From: Eucalyptus grandis
Lineage: Eukaryota > Streptophyta > Magnoliopsida > Myrtales > Myrtaceae
DNA: 64,000 bases
NCBI RefSeq assembly: GCF_016545825.1
Contig: NC_052621.1
Span: 1,326,199-1,390,198, forward strand
Direction of reading: 5' to 3'
Shown here: in pieces, positions 1-10,840 of the stretch
Layout: each line of letters opens with the position of its first letter
Position numbering within the stretch: the stretch's first letter is position 1
Notes under the pieces: model-generated
The model's database searches: none
The model's input: only the letters and a program-made list of their open reading frames with translations
What the model was told of the DNA's origin: nothing
Translations under genes and position numbers: made by a program

Positions 1-555
1 AAAATCGTGTGTGACAAGCTATCAATTTTTTTGTTCCAGGAATTTGTCTCGAAAGAAAAACTACGTGTTAAAAATAGTAACTTACCGGTAAAATAAGATC
101 TTAATATTGTAGATCCATTTATGAGGTCGTTAGTTACAAGCAGGGTAAGGAATGCACAAATTTTGAAGAAATTTTAATGTTTAAAAAAAATCCCGATATA
201 AGTAGTAATCCGTGATAAAAATTAGTATCTTACCAATATAGGTTTCGTTTACTAGTTGGTAAGTTACCAACAAATTAAAGAATTTCTTATTGTAACATAA
301 CATTGAAGTTGGTACTCTTGTAATGAAATAAGCAACTTACTACCCGTTTTACTAGTAAGTTAGAGGTATTTACTAACACCAAATTAAACTGTAAATTATC
401 CAACTTCTAAGAAATTTTCTATTGGAAGTAAAACCTTACCATTGAAGTTAGTAAGGTACCCGACAAATTAGTGACTCGATATACTAGTGTGTAGCCTTGC
501 CTTTTGGCTAGTGAATTACTAACCAAGTAAGGAGATGACCCAATCTCATGACTTT
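1..555. other. non-coding sequence upstream of the SOT cluster
   Basis: No gene is visible. The stretch from about 330 onward is a diverged copy of the sequence at about 20460-20690, which lies upstream of the intact SOT at 21122, so it is the distal part of a repeated SOT upstream block. The first 330 bases are AT-rich and unassigned. Confidence 0.6.
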
Positions 556-636
556 CCCTGAACCAAGGATGTTCTCCACACACGTTCCTTGCCCATGCTT
601 GCTGAATCCATCAAGCGATCGAATTGCCACTTTTGA
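556..636 (+). pseudogene. sulfotransferase coding fragment inside an upstream block
   Basis: The + strand reads EPRMFSTHVPCPC and then a shifted tail. This matches the EPRLFATHIPYPSLP segment around the catalytic histidine of the neighbouring sulfotransferases. Only about 25 codons remain and nothing SOT-like flanks them. The same relic recurs at 20694-20772 ahead of an intact gene, so it was copied along with the upstream block rather than decaying separately at each site. Confidence 0.7.
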
Positions 637-907
637 CCCCAAAAAGGAAAAAGGAGGAAGAAGAGGAAGAAGTAGACGACAACTCAAATCAAACCCAATC
701 AATTACTCAATTAAATGTATGCCAATGACTCAACCAGCATGCTAACGAAGCACCTGGGGGTCCCTCAAAGAAACGTGAATCCTATTGAGACTGATTAAGG
801 GGCATGCACAAGAAGTCAACAGACATAGTTTGCATGAAGGCAGTCCATTTGGGGCCACTTCATTTTAATCATTAAATCGTATGGATCTCATGAGGCTCAT
901 AAATTGT
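637..907 (+). repeat. type-B SOT upstream (promoter) block, proximal part
   Basis: This GA-rich and then AT-rich block is repeated at 20780-21030, 29785-30050 and 53105-53360, and partly at 22905-23115. In the other copies it runs straight into a TATA box and an SOT start. Here it is cut at 907 by the insertion at 908-3768 and resumes at 3774. Confidence 0.8.
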
Positions 908-3768
908 TGTCTCGACCAATTTTTTCGAGTGTGAACCACCTAGGATTTGGCTAATGGACTACTAAGTATAACTTAGTTCGGGCTCTCCCAAGCCCATACC
1001 AATTCGCGACTTAGGTTCAAGTTCTTAACATGCAAATGATATTCAGTTAGGAGTCGCCACTAATCTATTTTTGGTAGGTCGATTAGAAACCCAAGTAAAG
1101 TAACGAGAGATTTACTTTACTCCTATGAACCAGAGATTTATGAGTTCAGGGACTTAGTTACGCTAAATTTCTCTAACGCCCTTTCGTACCTTTCTCTTTT
1201 ATTTTGAAAAATGTTTGGCAGGCAACTTGAATTGATTTTAAATCTATTTCCCTAACATGTGAGACGATAATGCGGGTGCGCAAACCACCAATTTAACACC
1301 CAGATAAACAGTGAATAAATTGCAAACTTACCTCAAAGCAATGAAAGTATCTGCGTTGTTAGATCAAAATTCACATCAACAGTCCTAAATATGACTTCTA
1401 ATTAACACACAATTTCTTTTTTTTCACTTAATTAATGAGAATCATGCTTTATGCAGTGCATGCCACTAATTTAACATGAAATGATATGACATGGCAAAAT
1501 GACTTAACTATATGACCTAAGCAATATGACATAAATAAGCATGATCCGAAGCATGAGATGGATTTATTCTAAAAATATTTTTTGTCTTTTCCATGAGATT
1601 CGAAATTAAAGAAATGCAACACTTAAATATGCAATCTAAATTAATCTAATGACTGACAATTTCTAATTAAATGAACCTAACAAAAATCACTAAATGACGT
1701 GCATTGTATGAACCTAATTCTATATGATGCGCACATGGTTTTTATTTTCTTGATAAGCATGCGATCTATGCAATGACGTGCAAAGAATGCCTTAATTCTA
1801 ATTTTTCTTTTTCTTTTATGCAATTCGAAATTAAAATTGCCAAATAATTAAACGTGCAATTCAAATTTAAAACTAACATCCTAAATGAATACATTTTTTT
1901 TCTTATTTAAGGAATTCGAAGTAAATAAATTTCTTATTCTAAACATGCAAAATAACCCTAATAACAAGTAATATCCTAACATGCATTTAACCTAACTCAA
2001 ATATTTATTTTTATTTTTTTGGAATTTTCTTTTACGGGAGCAATCAAATAAAGGCATCAAGAACATCACGGCAACAAATCAAGCAAGATATCATCCATGT
2101 CCATTTAATTTTGGGAAATAAATTGACGAATCATATCTCGCACATGAGATCGGATTGACCAATTTTTAAATAAAATCACGAATCGTATCTCGAGCGTGAG
2201 ATCGGATTGGTGATTTTTCCATACGATTGCAGGTCATATTTCGAGCGTGAAATCGGACCGTCAATCATATGTACGTTGCGAAATTAGAAAGATTTCCCAA
2301 TTTAAAAGGTTATTTGAGATTGTAGACATAATAGCACATCAGGAATTTCAATCATATGCATCAACAAATATCTCAAATAAGGTAACAGAATTTTCGAAAA
2401 TCAAAATATATTAGATTTTCACCTAATTCAGATATTGGTTTCCAAATTCCGATCCTCGAATGGCTACTCACGATGCAACGTGGTGGTGCTCGGTTGCTTG
2501 AAAGTCGTCCGATGCAACGTGGTGGTGCTCGGTTGCTTGAAAGTCGTCCGATGGGCTCCACGAGACCTGCAAAGAAAGACTAGTATGTGTCGTTGAGGAT
2601 TCTGCAGATGCCCTAATGGGCCACACGGATGCGGCTTGCGTCGGGGATGGCAGCCCAAACTCGGAGAAATTGTCAGGACTCCGAAAACACTCGTGGGAGT
2701 GGAACTTGACGTCAGAGCTGGCTTGAATTCACGGTGGTGTCTCGCGGTGAATCGGTGCCAAGAAGTTATGGGATTCACTTGGGACGTTGAAGCGCAATAG
2801 CGGGCAAAGTGGCAACGCGTGGCAGCAAAACCCGAACATGAATAAGGACGTGCATGCAAGGCACGAACTTTGATGGATGCCTAAAGTTTCAAGAGATGGG
2901 GCTGATTCAAGAAGACTCTTGGACTCCAAATTGACGTGGTGCTTTCGACCAAGTCCACGTATTCTTCTGATCCAGAAAGCCTTTCCCAAGAATTCTTCAA
3001 TTTGTTGCCGTAAATCTGCGAACTATGTGGCTCGCTAGGAAGTTCGCCTGGATGTGGCTGGGATGAGGAGTTTCGTCCGGACTAATAGAGAACGTGATTT
3101 GAGCGGCAGTGGCTGTGAAGAAAACTGGCGCAAGGAGACACCGAGAGTGGCTGTAGATGATGCAAGGACAGCAGCAGGATTTGCCGTGAGGGATCTTTTA
3201 TCGACAAAGGGCTGCGTATGCGAGGAGGGTCTCGACTGCTACCCTTTTCTCTTCCTTTTCTCTCTCAATGTAGCCGTGTATTCAATATGTGTGTGGCCTC
3301 CCCGAAACCCTACACGAAAAACCTTTTTATAGGCTAAAGATTAGGGTTTTAATTTCCTTTTCAAATCAACACCCACGAAGATTTTTTTTCGCACACAATA
3401 TCCCTTTTTTTTTCCCACATCTCTTCATTTTATCGCCTAAAGATAAGATCACAACTCAATTTTCTTAAATTCCAAACATCCACCGTAATATTATTTCAAA
3501 TCTCCATTTAGGTCATTTTTGTCATTAAAAGAAAACGGGCTCGGGCCAATTTACTTGTTTCGTGGGCTTAGTTCGACCTGCCAAATTAAAGCTTAGAACC
3601 ACTAAATCAAACCCATTTGTCACCGACCCAATGTAAATGCAAATTAAAACATAAATGCACCTAAAACTATATGCTATGCAATTGACTATTTTTTCAGGGA
3701 TAAAATTAACCCTTAATTTTTTAATGCAATAAATGACTAAACGGGTCGCCAAAATTTAGGTGTCAACA
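908..3768. mobile_element. solo LTR-like insertion, large plant LTR family (copy 1)
   Basis: The 2861-bp insertion starts TGTCTCGACC and ends GGTGTCAACA. It is flanked by a perfect 5-bp target duplication, ATTGT (903-907 and 3769-3773). Without it the promoter block reads continuously, as at 21030. There are no internal direct repeats and no gag or pol, so it is best read as a solo LTR or a non-coding LTR derivative. Related copies are at 25983-29341 and 39093-52652. The large LTR with TG...CA ends suggests a Ty3-gypsy parent such as a Tat/Ogre-like line, but that is inference. Reading frames in its GC-rich part (2460-3330) do not look coding. Confidence 0.8.
2472..2549. repeat. two tandem 39-bp repeats
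   Basis: Two exact adjacent copies of a 39-bp unit (2472-2510 and 2511-2549) lie in the GC-rich half of the solo-LTR element. Confidence 0.9.
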
Positions 3769-3773
3769 ATTGT

Positions 3774-3860
3774 TTTTCTCATGTGATTGGGGGTATGCAA
3801 CAACTATAAAGCAGTGAAAAAGGAATTGAAAATAGTCGAGTGTTTCGCACTGAAAACGCC
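3774..3860 (+). promoter_or_regulatory. promoter remnant of decayed SOT1, TATA box at 3804-3810
   Basis: The sequence CTATAAA, followed by the conserved GCAGTG stretch, sits about 55 bp before the ATG, as in the intact type-B genes. The distal promoter is now about 2.9 kb away because of the insertion at 908-3768. Confidence 0.6.
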
Positions 3861-4352
3861 ATGGGAATGGGAGACAGTGAGCAAGAGATCATTGATGAGC
3901 TGATTGCTTCACTTCCCCAGAAGAAAGTTCCTAATCTTCCTCATTGCTGCCTTTTCCAAAACTTTTGGTACCCGATCTTCGTGCTCCCTTATGTGGTCGC
4001 GTGCCAAAGGCACGTCAAGGCTAAAGACAAAGACACTGTTGTAGCCTCTGACCCCAAATCGGGGACCACTTGGCTGATGGCCATAGCATTCTCCATTGTC
4101 AATCGCTCGCTTCGGCATCTCAAACACATTATTGCTCACTTCAAGCCCCCATGAACTCGTCCCTCACTTTGAGTTCAACTTGTTCGGGCATAACCCAAGA
4201 TTCGATCTTGATGACATGGAGGAGCCGAGGCTCTTCTCGACGCACCTACCTTATCCAAGCTTGCCAAAGTGCGTCAAGTGGTTGGATTGCCAAATCATTT
4301 ACATCTGTCGGAACCCGTTGGGCACCGGGAGAGCTTGGAGAGGCCACACCAA

Positions 4353-4715
4353 TGAAAGTAATTTGAAGGTGAAACGCTCACAACTCACATATGGAAGAGA
4401 AGAAGATAAATAGGCTTGTAAATTTATTTCACCTTAACAAAAAAAAAAAAACTACTCCCCTATTTACAAACTTGTTACATGACATTTACTCTTCCTAGTA
4501 GAAAAAGTTAGCGTTCCAGATAAGATCTAGAAACTAATAAAAAATCACCATATATCACCTTATCTCTAAAAACAATCACTACACCTAGAAATAGGAATAA
4601 ACTCATTATAGATAATGATGAACAGACTCGTTAAAGATAATACTGTAATTATGACTCTTTTAATATAGCAACCGAACAGTTATGTGCACCGATGAATTTG
4701 GTTTAATTTCTAACA
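4353..4715 (-). repeat. TRIM-like element, left LTR (3' LTR on - strand)
   Basis: It is a direct repeat of 5162-5537 with TG...CA ends and contains an A-run near 4439-4451. Confidence 0.85.
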
Positions 4716-4769
4716 CTCCCCTTAAACCAAATAAAAAATCACCATATCTCACCTTATCTCTAAAAAGCT

Positions 4770-5150
4770 ATCACGGTACATTTGATGAAGCAAGAGATTT
4801 TGTTTCTCAGAGATCTTTTGATTGGCTTAGGGAGAAGGATCAGCTCCGGATAGAGATGGAAGCCGATAATGTTTTCCAAAGAATGCGTGAAGCAGTTGTT
4901 AAATTTCCTCCTACGTACAAGTTTGAACGGCATCAGGCTGGATTAGCAAGGTATGATTCTGGTGAAAATAAGTGCATTCCTGCATGGTGTGACAGAATTT
5001 TGTACCGTGATAGCCACTTAGCTCTGGATTCCGAATGCACTTTAAAGTGTCCTGTAGTCTCTTCAGTAGTTCGATATGAGTCTTGCATGGATGTGACAGA
5101 CAGTGATCACAAATCAGTTCGTTGTATGTTTAATGTGGACATAGCTCTCA
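4770..5150 (+). pseudogene. captured fragment of a type II inositol-polyphosphate 5-phosphatase gene
   Basis: An open stretch of about 125 codons reads [20 protein letters not shown], then [20 protein letters not shown], then [13 protein letters not shown], then [18 protein letters not shown]. The PAWCDR(I/V)L and SDHKPV motifs are the two C-terminal catalytic signatures of inositol-polyphosphate 5-phosphatases (endonuclease/exonuclease/phosphatase fold). The flanking residues resemble the plant FRA3-like (5PTase12-14) subgroup. In the host, such enzymes remove the 5-phosphate from inositol phosphates or phosphoinositides. The consensus P of SDHKP is S here, and the start and most of the catalytic domain are missing. 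It lies antisense to the TRIM-like element that carries it and has no intron interruption. Confidence 0.85.
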
Positions 5151-5155
5151 TACCA
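5144..5155 (-). other. primer-binding site of the TRIM-like element
   Basis: On the - strand it reads TGGTATGAGAGC, one base different from the initiator Met-tRNA-complementary TGGTATCAGAGC used by many plant LTR elements. It lies 6 bp from the LTR at 5162. Confidence 0.6.
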
Positions 5156-5161
5156 CTTTGA

Positions 5162-5537
5162 TGAAAGTAATTTGAAGGTGAAATGCTCACAACTCACACA
5201 TGGAAGAGAAGAAGATAACTAGGCTTGTAAATTTATTTCACCTTAACAAAAAAAAAAAAAATCGAGACTCCCCTATTTATAGATTTGTTATATGACATTT
5301 ACTTTTCCTAGTAGAAAAAGCTAGCGGAACCCGGATAAGATCTAGAAACTAATAAAAAAAAATTATCATATCTCACCTTATCTCTAAAAACAATCACTAC
5401 ATCTAGAAATAGGAATAGACTCATTATATATAATGACGAACAGACTCGTTAAAGATAACGCTGCAATTATAACTCTATTTCAATGTAGGTATCAAGTAGT
5501 TATTTGCACTAATAAATTTGATTCAATTTCTAATACA
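5162..5537 (-). repeat. TRIM-like element, right LTR (5' LTR on - strand)
   Basis: It is a direct repeat of 4353-4715, slightly longer and with scattered differences, so the insertion is not recent. Confidence 0.85.
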
Positions 5538-6087
5538 CACAAGGTATTGTTCCTCAAATATGAGGACCTGAAGGAATATATTGGAGGGTAGATGGAGAAG
5601 GTGGCCTAGTTTATGGGGCTCCCCTTCACTAAGGAGGAAGAGGAGGGAGGTGCGATTGAAGAGATAGCCAAAATGTGCAGCTTGAAGACCCTCGAGGACC
5701 TGGAGGTTAACAAATCCGGCAAATTACCGGTAAAACCATTGAGAAGAGAAGCTTTTTTAGGAAAGGCGAGGTGGGTGATTGGGTTAACCATCTCACTACT
5801 TCCATGGAGGATCGCCTCAATAGCATCATGCAAGAGAAAATCAGCCCCTTTGGATTACCTTTCAAAACACAATGAGCGTTAATTACCATCACTTTCTTTA
5901 TGTGCCATCAGAAATAAACAAAATTAATAATTGATGGTAGGGGTGAGCATTGGTCCAGGGTGACCCTAGACCAACCCTGGACCGGCCCAACCCTGCCGGT
6001 TCTAGTCCAGTTCTCAAAAAGACTGAGTCAATCCTTGGTCCTAGAATTCTTGGACCAGCACTATACGGGTCAGTCATCGGCCCTAAG

Positions 6088-9000
6088 TGTCACGCCTCGA
6101 ACCCTGAGCGCGCGCACATCCCACTGCGGTCGATCAAATATGCGACATCCCAGGATACGTCGCCGACCCATTCATATTATTACGCATGCGGAAGCGAAAC
6201 GAATCCCCTGACAACATTTAACTTGGGATAGAAAAGCAGGCAATCAATCACAATACCAAACACTCATTTACAAACACATATGTTCAAATACAACTCTGGA
6301 CTGTCTACAAAATAGACAAACTCGATAAAAGGGGAACTATCTTAAAACCAACTAGCAGGACACGTTCACCGATACTTCAATCTCCACCTTTCCAGACTTA
6401 GGGCTTCGGGTCCTCCACGACTGCCATCTAGGGACCTGAAATTTTAATCCCCAAACCGGGATGAGACAATGTCTCAGCAAGTTCAACCCCCTAAACCCCT
6501 ATTAGAAAGAAAATACACCCCGGGTAGCCTAGCCACATCACACAGAAGACTTACCTCGCCTCAGTTCCTTTCTGCAGGTTAGCACAAATCAAATCACTCA
6601 ATCACAGATAGTAAGAGGAACTTAAACAATCAGAATGTATTCACTTTCATATAACCAACAACCGCGGGGGTCCTAATTATAAGACTAAATCGTTATGACA
6701 CGTCCCATTCCATGCCACACAATTCCGTCCCATAATCCGACACATCAACAACACTCAACATGCATTCCAATTGTTATTCACTACCACACAAGGGCATAGC
6801 CTACTCGCAATTCGGCTATCTACTGGCATATAGCCAGGCATCGCCTCCCCCCATGGAGCGCGGCTTCGTCAGTACCTCGACGGCGTTCCCGAAAGAGCAT
6901 GGGCCCAGAATCAACTGCGACCCGCAACCATTGCGTGGGCATCCCATATAGGGGCAAGTCCGGCTTAACAGCCTAGGACGATTCCTCTTAATTATCACAC
7001 AGTCAAATCATACTCGGCTCCAGGACACTTTGCATTCCACTCAATGCTTCCACTTAAAATAGTGATCCCGGCCATTTTTCTTCATATTAAAAATATTCCA
7101 GAAATTACTCACGTGTGTGGGGACATGTTAATTTCGAATCAAAAAGCCAATATCTTACTTTTTCAAACCCCACTATTTAATATAATCATTAAAAATCCAA
7201 TTTATGCATTAAAACCCGACACTTGGGATTTTATGATTAAAATCTCTATTTATCACAATCAACACTCAATTTGCCACATCCATTCATCAAATTCAAATTC
7301 TAAATGTACAGCAACGATCAGCACGAAATTCTGAGAAAATAAGGTTCCAAAATAATTTTTAGAATTTATTAAATAATTAAATTTATTCCGAAAATTAATT
7401 AAATAATAATATCCATATTTTTCACGATCCACACTCAATTTATAATATCCAATCATCAATTTCAAAATCTGACTACACAAAGCGACCGGCCACGAAATTC
7501 GAGAATTTAGGGTCCCGACAAAATTTTCGGAATTTAATAAATAATTAAATTTATTCCGAAAATAATTAAATAATAATATTTTAATAATTTCGAATAACAA
7601 TATATTATTAAATTATTTAATAATTTCGGAATATTTAAATAAATCAAAAGTAAATTCATTTATGTCACATCAAAGCTTATATTAATATAACCACTCACTT
7701 AACCTTAAATTAAACACAATTTAAGTTAATCAAACACCTTAATATAATCTACACTTAAATAAATTAAACTAACCACCTAATAACACTTAACATAAACTAA
7801 GCACCCTAAAGCATCATTAACCCTCTAATCAAGGTTTAGTGAGCTAAACTCACCGGATTAGCGAGCTGAACGAACCAAAATGATGGGGACGACTCGAGGA
7901 TCGACTTTCCTCAAGGCGGGCCGAGCATCCGGGCTCGGGAAGGCGGCCAAAACGGGCCACGAGCGGGCTGCAATACCCATTTTTCTGCTCACCGATGGCT
8001 GCTGGTTGGGGGCGGATCCGGCGCCGGTTGAGGCGCACAAGGGCCGAGATGGGTCGAGGGACTTCCGGCGAGCTAAGGCGGGGGCGTACAGTGGCTCACG
8101 GCGGCTGATCCGCAACCTAGGCTGGTCGAACAGCCTCCCAAACGTGAAGACAAGCGAGGACGACGACGAACGAAGGAAGAGCAGCGGCGCGAGCGCAAGT
8201 GCGCGGGCGAAGGAGAAGCGGCGACGAGCTGGCTTTGGCGGCTTCGGCTCCTCCGGTGACCAAACAGCGGCGATGGAGGCTCCGGCGGACGACGACTAGC
8301 AGCAGACGAAGGGAAGGTGGTGCGACGGAGGCACGACGAGCTCACACGCGAGGCTTCGCACGCGGACGGGCAGCAACGGCGACGGCGCGCGACGGCGGTG
8401 AACGGCGGAGGCGGACAGCCAAGCAGGCGTGCGAGCAGCTCGAGCGAGCGGCGAAGGGGCGTGCAGTTGCTGGTTCCATTCGGAGCTTTCTCTCTCCTCC
8501 AAAAATCCAAGAAGAAAATCCAAAATGAAGAAGATGATGGAGATGGGTTGGAGGTGACATCCCACCTTTTGAAGAACAAATCCTTACCCTCCATGTGTCA
8601 AGATCCTAGCCGCACAAGCCCCACCATGACATCACTTGATGATGTCACATTCCACTATCTCCAATCCTCCCACAACAATCTTCAATGGGTGCAATTTATT
8701 TTTCCGTCGGGGCATAAAATCTTGTACATTAATATCTTCAGTTCCATTCAATTCTCTTCCAATTGAGTCTAATTGAAATCCATAAAATTAATCCAATATC
8801 ACCACATTTCAATTCACATCTTTACTTGTTCATAGAACTAACTTAAGTCCCAAAAGCGCGACCAAAAGCGGGCCTACTAATTTCTCAAGCCAAAATAGCC
8901 ATTCTCTGATTTAATTTCTGAAAAATTCTGATTACATGAAAAATCTTCCGAAGATGAGTTAATGATCCTAAAATAATTTATGACACACCCAGACTTCCAA

Positions 9001-9536
9001 TTTCTGAATTCTGACTCAATTCCACGGTTAATTTCACTTTGGCACGATACTAGCGCGGCCCAACCTAACAAGTAGCCTTTAGAAATTTTCATGCATTTGA
9101 CATGTGGATGATCATCTCAAGCCACAATGTACATCTTTGAAACATTGGCGACTTTCGGTTGTCGGGGTAATCTCAAGGTTTCAAATACGAGCACAGGGTA
9201 CCCAATCGATAGAAAAGTCGGTCCAGTGCCGATCGACAAGAAAGGTGCGATCTGATGGAATCACCCACGCTCGATTACATGCCTCTGTCGAGTCGACCTA
9301 TCTCCGATCTCTAATCGATTTTTAATTGTGCCGTAATGACCCTTGCAGATTAGCTCGGTCGAAAGATCGCTTCCTGGTCAAATTCTCTAGTCTGATGCAT
9401 TAGAAATTCTTAACAGCTTCACCCGATAGACTAGTTTTCACATGAGTGGCCGACTCAAGGAAAAGAACTATATGCGTGCCAACGAAATGCCCGTCTCAAT
9501 TTATTGAAAATAGAATCAGAAAATTGGGATGTCACA
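6088..9536. mobile_element. solo LTR of a large Ty3-gypsy-type element
   Basis: The 3449-bp insertion starts TGTCACGCC and ends GATGTCACA, with a perfect 5-bp target duplication CTAAG (6083-6087 and 9537-9541). There is no internal repeat and no gag or pol. The very long LTR and the TGTCACGCC/TGTCACA ends suggest a Tekay/Del-like chromovirus LTR; that is family-level inference. The GC-rich part (7850-8560) contains overlapping frames on both strands that I regard as chance. Confidence 0.8.
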
Positions 9537-9575
9537 CTAAGAGTTCTAGGTCGGTCTAATCCGAACCAACTCTGA

Positions 9576-9591
9576 ATATATATATATATAC
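9576..9591. repeat. (TA)n repeat bordering the pararetrovirus insert, left side
   Basis: A short run of TA dinucleotides sits immediately left of the viral sequence. A longer one lies at the right border. Confidence 0.85.
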
Positions 9592-9592
9592 G

Positions 9593-9716
9593 TTTTACAA
9601 AAAGACGTTTTAAACATTGCATCAAAACAAATTTTTGCCAGATGGCAAGCCATACTTTCAGTATTCGATTTTGACATTGAATTTATAAATGGTTCTTCAA
9701 ATTCATTACCTGATTT
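9593..9716 (+). pseudogene. inverted fragment of the pararetrovirus RNase H end
   Basis: The + strand reads FDFDIEFINGSSNS, the same segment that is found on the - strand at 12275-12416. The two copies form an inverted repeat of about 125 bp, almost identical. This fragment is joined within a run of T/A at about 9717 to the ORF1 start on the opposite strand, so the insert was rearranged during or after integration. Confidence 0.8.
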
Positions 9717-9717
9717 T

Positions 9718-9899
9718 TTGAAAAACTTCAATTTTGATTGCTTATATATTTCCTTAAGCTGTATTTTAGGAATTTCCCAATTTTCTATAGATTTGTTGAA
9801 ATCTTCTATTCTTACTTCTTCTCTATGTATAGGACTTGGATCTGAGTCCATTTGTGATAAAGAACTAGAGGAAGATATAGATCTTCTATGTAAACTCAT
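9718..9899 (-). pseudogene. pararetrovirus ORF1 N-terminal remnant
   Basis: About 60 codons start at the ATG at 9899 on the - strand, with a serine-rich N-terminus and then a charged stretch. The frame is cut at the inversion junction at 9717. It is placed as the ORF1 start because it follows the leader and primer-binding site; no conserved domain lies in the part left. Confidence 0.6.
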
Positions 9900-10068
9900 A
9901 CTTTAAGATCGGAACTATTCCTTCTTTGAACCGTTCGAGCTAAACCAACGGTCTAACAGCCACTCGGGGACTTACGGCTGGACCACTCTGTAGAAACAAG
10001 AAGGATGCCAACGAATGGCTCTCGATCTGAGAGTATGTTTTTACAAAGACTATCTATACTTTCCTAAT

Positions 10069-10081
10069 GGCTCTGATACCA
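10069..10081 (-). other. pararetrovirus minus-strand primer-binding site
   Basis: On the - strand this reads TGGTATCAGAGCC, a perfect complement to the 3' end of initiator Met-tRNA. It is the usual first-strand primer site of Caulimoviridae and lies about 170 bases before ORF1. Confidence 0.85.
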
Positions 10082-10655
10082 TAAAGGGGTTCGGATTGGA
10101 GTACTATATGAGAGAAAAAGGAAGTATAGAGATTAACAGATCTATATGAAAGTAGAAGGATGTATCAGAAAGGATAATGATGTATTAGAACAGGAAAGTA
10201 AATGACTTAAATAAAATCGCGAGAATTAAAAATAATGTAAAGACCGAAAGCAATATATAAGATATAAAGTAAGAGTATGCATAAACAAAAACCAACCATT
10301 AAGGTGGTCTGAACTTGTATTAAATAAAGCTGAAAAGCTGAAATTACATGTATTGAAAAATGCAGAAACTTAAAGCATCAAGTCATCCACTAGGGCGGTA
10401 ATCCGCACTCCAGGGAGTATTGATGTGTATTACAAGAAATGGTTAACCAACTATCATGTAAGTTGGTAACCCTGTATAAAACTATGTATGTGAAAACTAA
10501 CTTACTTTGAAACCAGGGATACAAGGTAAGAGAGCTTGGAGATGGAAGAGATGAGGATGGAGATGGAGAGGGTGATGGGTTACAAGTGAGAGAGAGAGAA
10601 GAAGAAGAGAGAAATCTGGAAAATTTCGAGCCCTTTCTTCTATGTTGAGAGGGTG

Positions 10656-10664
10656 TATTTATAG
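10656..10664 (-). promoter_or_regulatory. pararetrovirus TATA box
   Basis: CTATAAATA on the - strand lies in the non-coding region between ORF2 and ORF1. Transcription would start about 30 bases on and give a leader of roughly 0.7 kb before ORF1. This is inferred from position and motif only. Confidence 0.6.
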
Positions 10665-10840
10665 TGGGTGCTACAAGTAAAATTGCTACGGTCTTTGAAC
10701 AAAGTGTAAAGTGAACAAGATGCGAGTGAACAAAGTGTAAAGTGAATAGTGAACAGTGTATGAACAGTGTATGTCTATTACGGTACGGTGTATAGCCTTT
10801 GCGCCGCTCGTAATAGTGTTGGCATGTGATGTCTTTGAGT

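Larger units (their letters stand above)
4353..5537 (-). mobile_element. TRIM-like retroelement carrying a captured host gene fragment
   Basis: Two direct repeats (4353-4715, 363 bp; 5162-5537, 376 bp) begin TGAAAGTAATTTG and end in CA, flanking about 450 bp. Just left of the right repeat, 5144-5155 reads as an initiator-Met-tRNA-like primer site on the - strand (TGGTATGAGAGC). Beside the left repeat there is a purine tract on the - strand (AAGGGGAG). The element is therefore on the - strand. Flanks ACCAA and CACAA resemble a 5-bp target duplication with one extra base. There is no gag or pol. It interrupts SOT pseudogene 1. Its size and structure fit terminal-repeat retrotransposons in miniature. 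Confidence 0.82.
3861..5875 (+). pseudogene. cytosolic sulfotransferase pseudogene 1 (type B)
   Basis: It starts MGMGDSEQE and keeps the PAPS-binding loop PKSGTTW. The next stretch is frameshifted by a lost base near 4107. After the CRNPLG codons (about 4328) roughly 150 bp present in the other copies are missing, the sequence jumps to the ESLERPH region, and a 1.2-kb TRIM-like element interrupts it at 4353-5537. The 3' part (5538-5875) keeps KYEDLKE, the acidic EEEEGG stretch, the RKG(E)VGDW PAPS-binding region and the C-terminus, but has in-frame stops near 5588 and 5609. It is clearly dead. It is closest to the type-B genes at 21122 and 30128. Confidence 0.93.

Noticed and set aside
2464..2859. 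131-codon frame on the - strand with repeated TFKQPSTTTLHR-like units
   Set aside because: The repetition comes from the 39-bp tandem repeat inside a solo LTR; no protein family fits.
7850..8594. Overlapping frames of up to 173 codons on both strands
   Set aside because: They lie in the GC-rich part of a solo LTR, are Arg/Ala/Ser-rich by composition, occur in several frames at once and have no recognisable domain.
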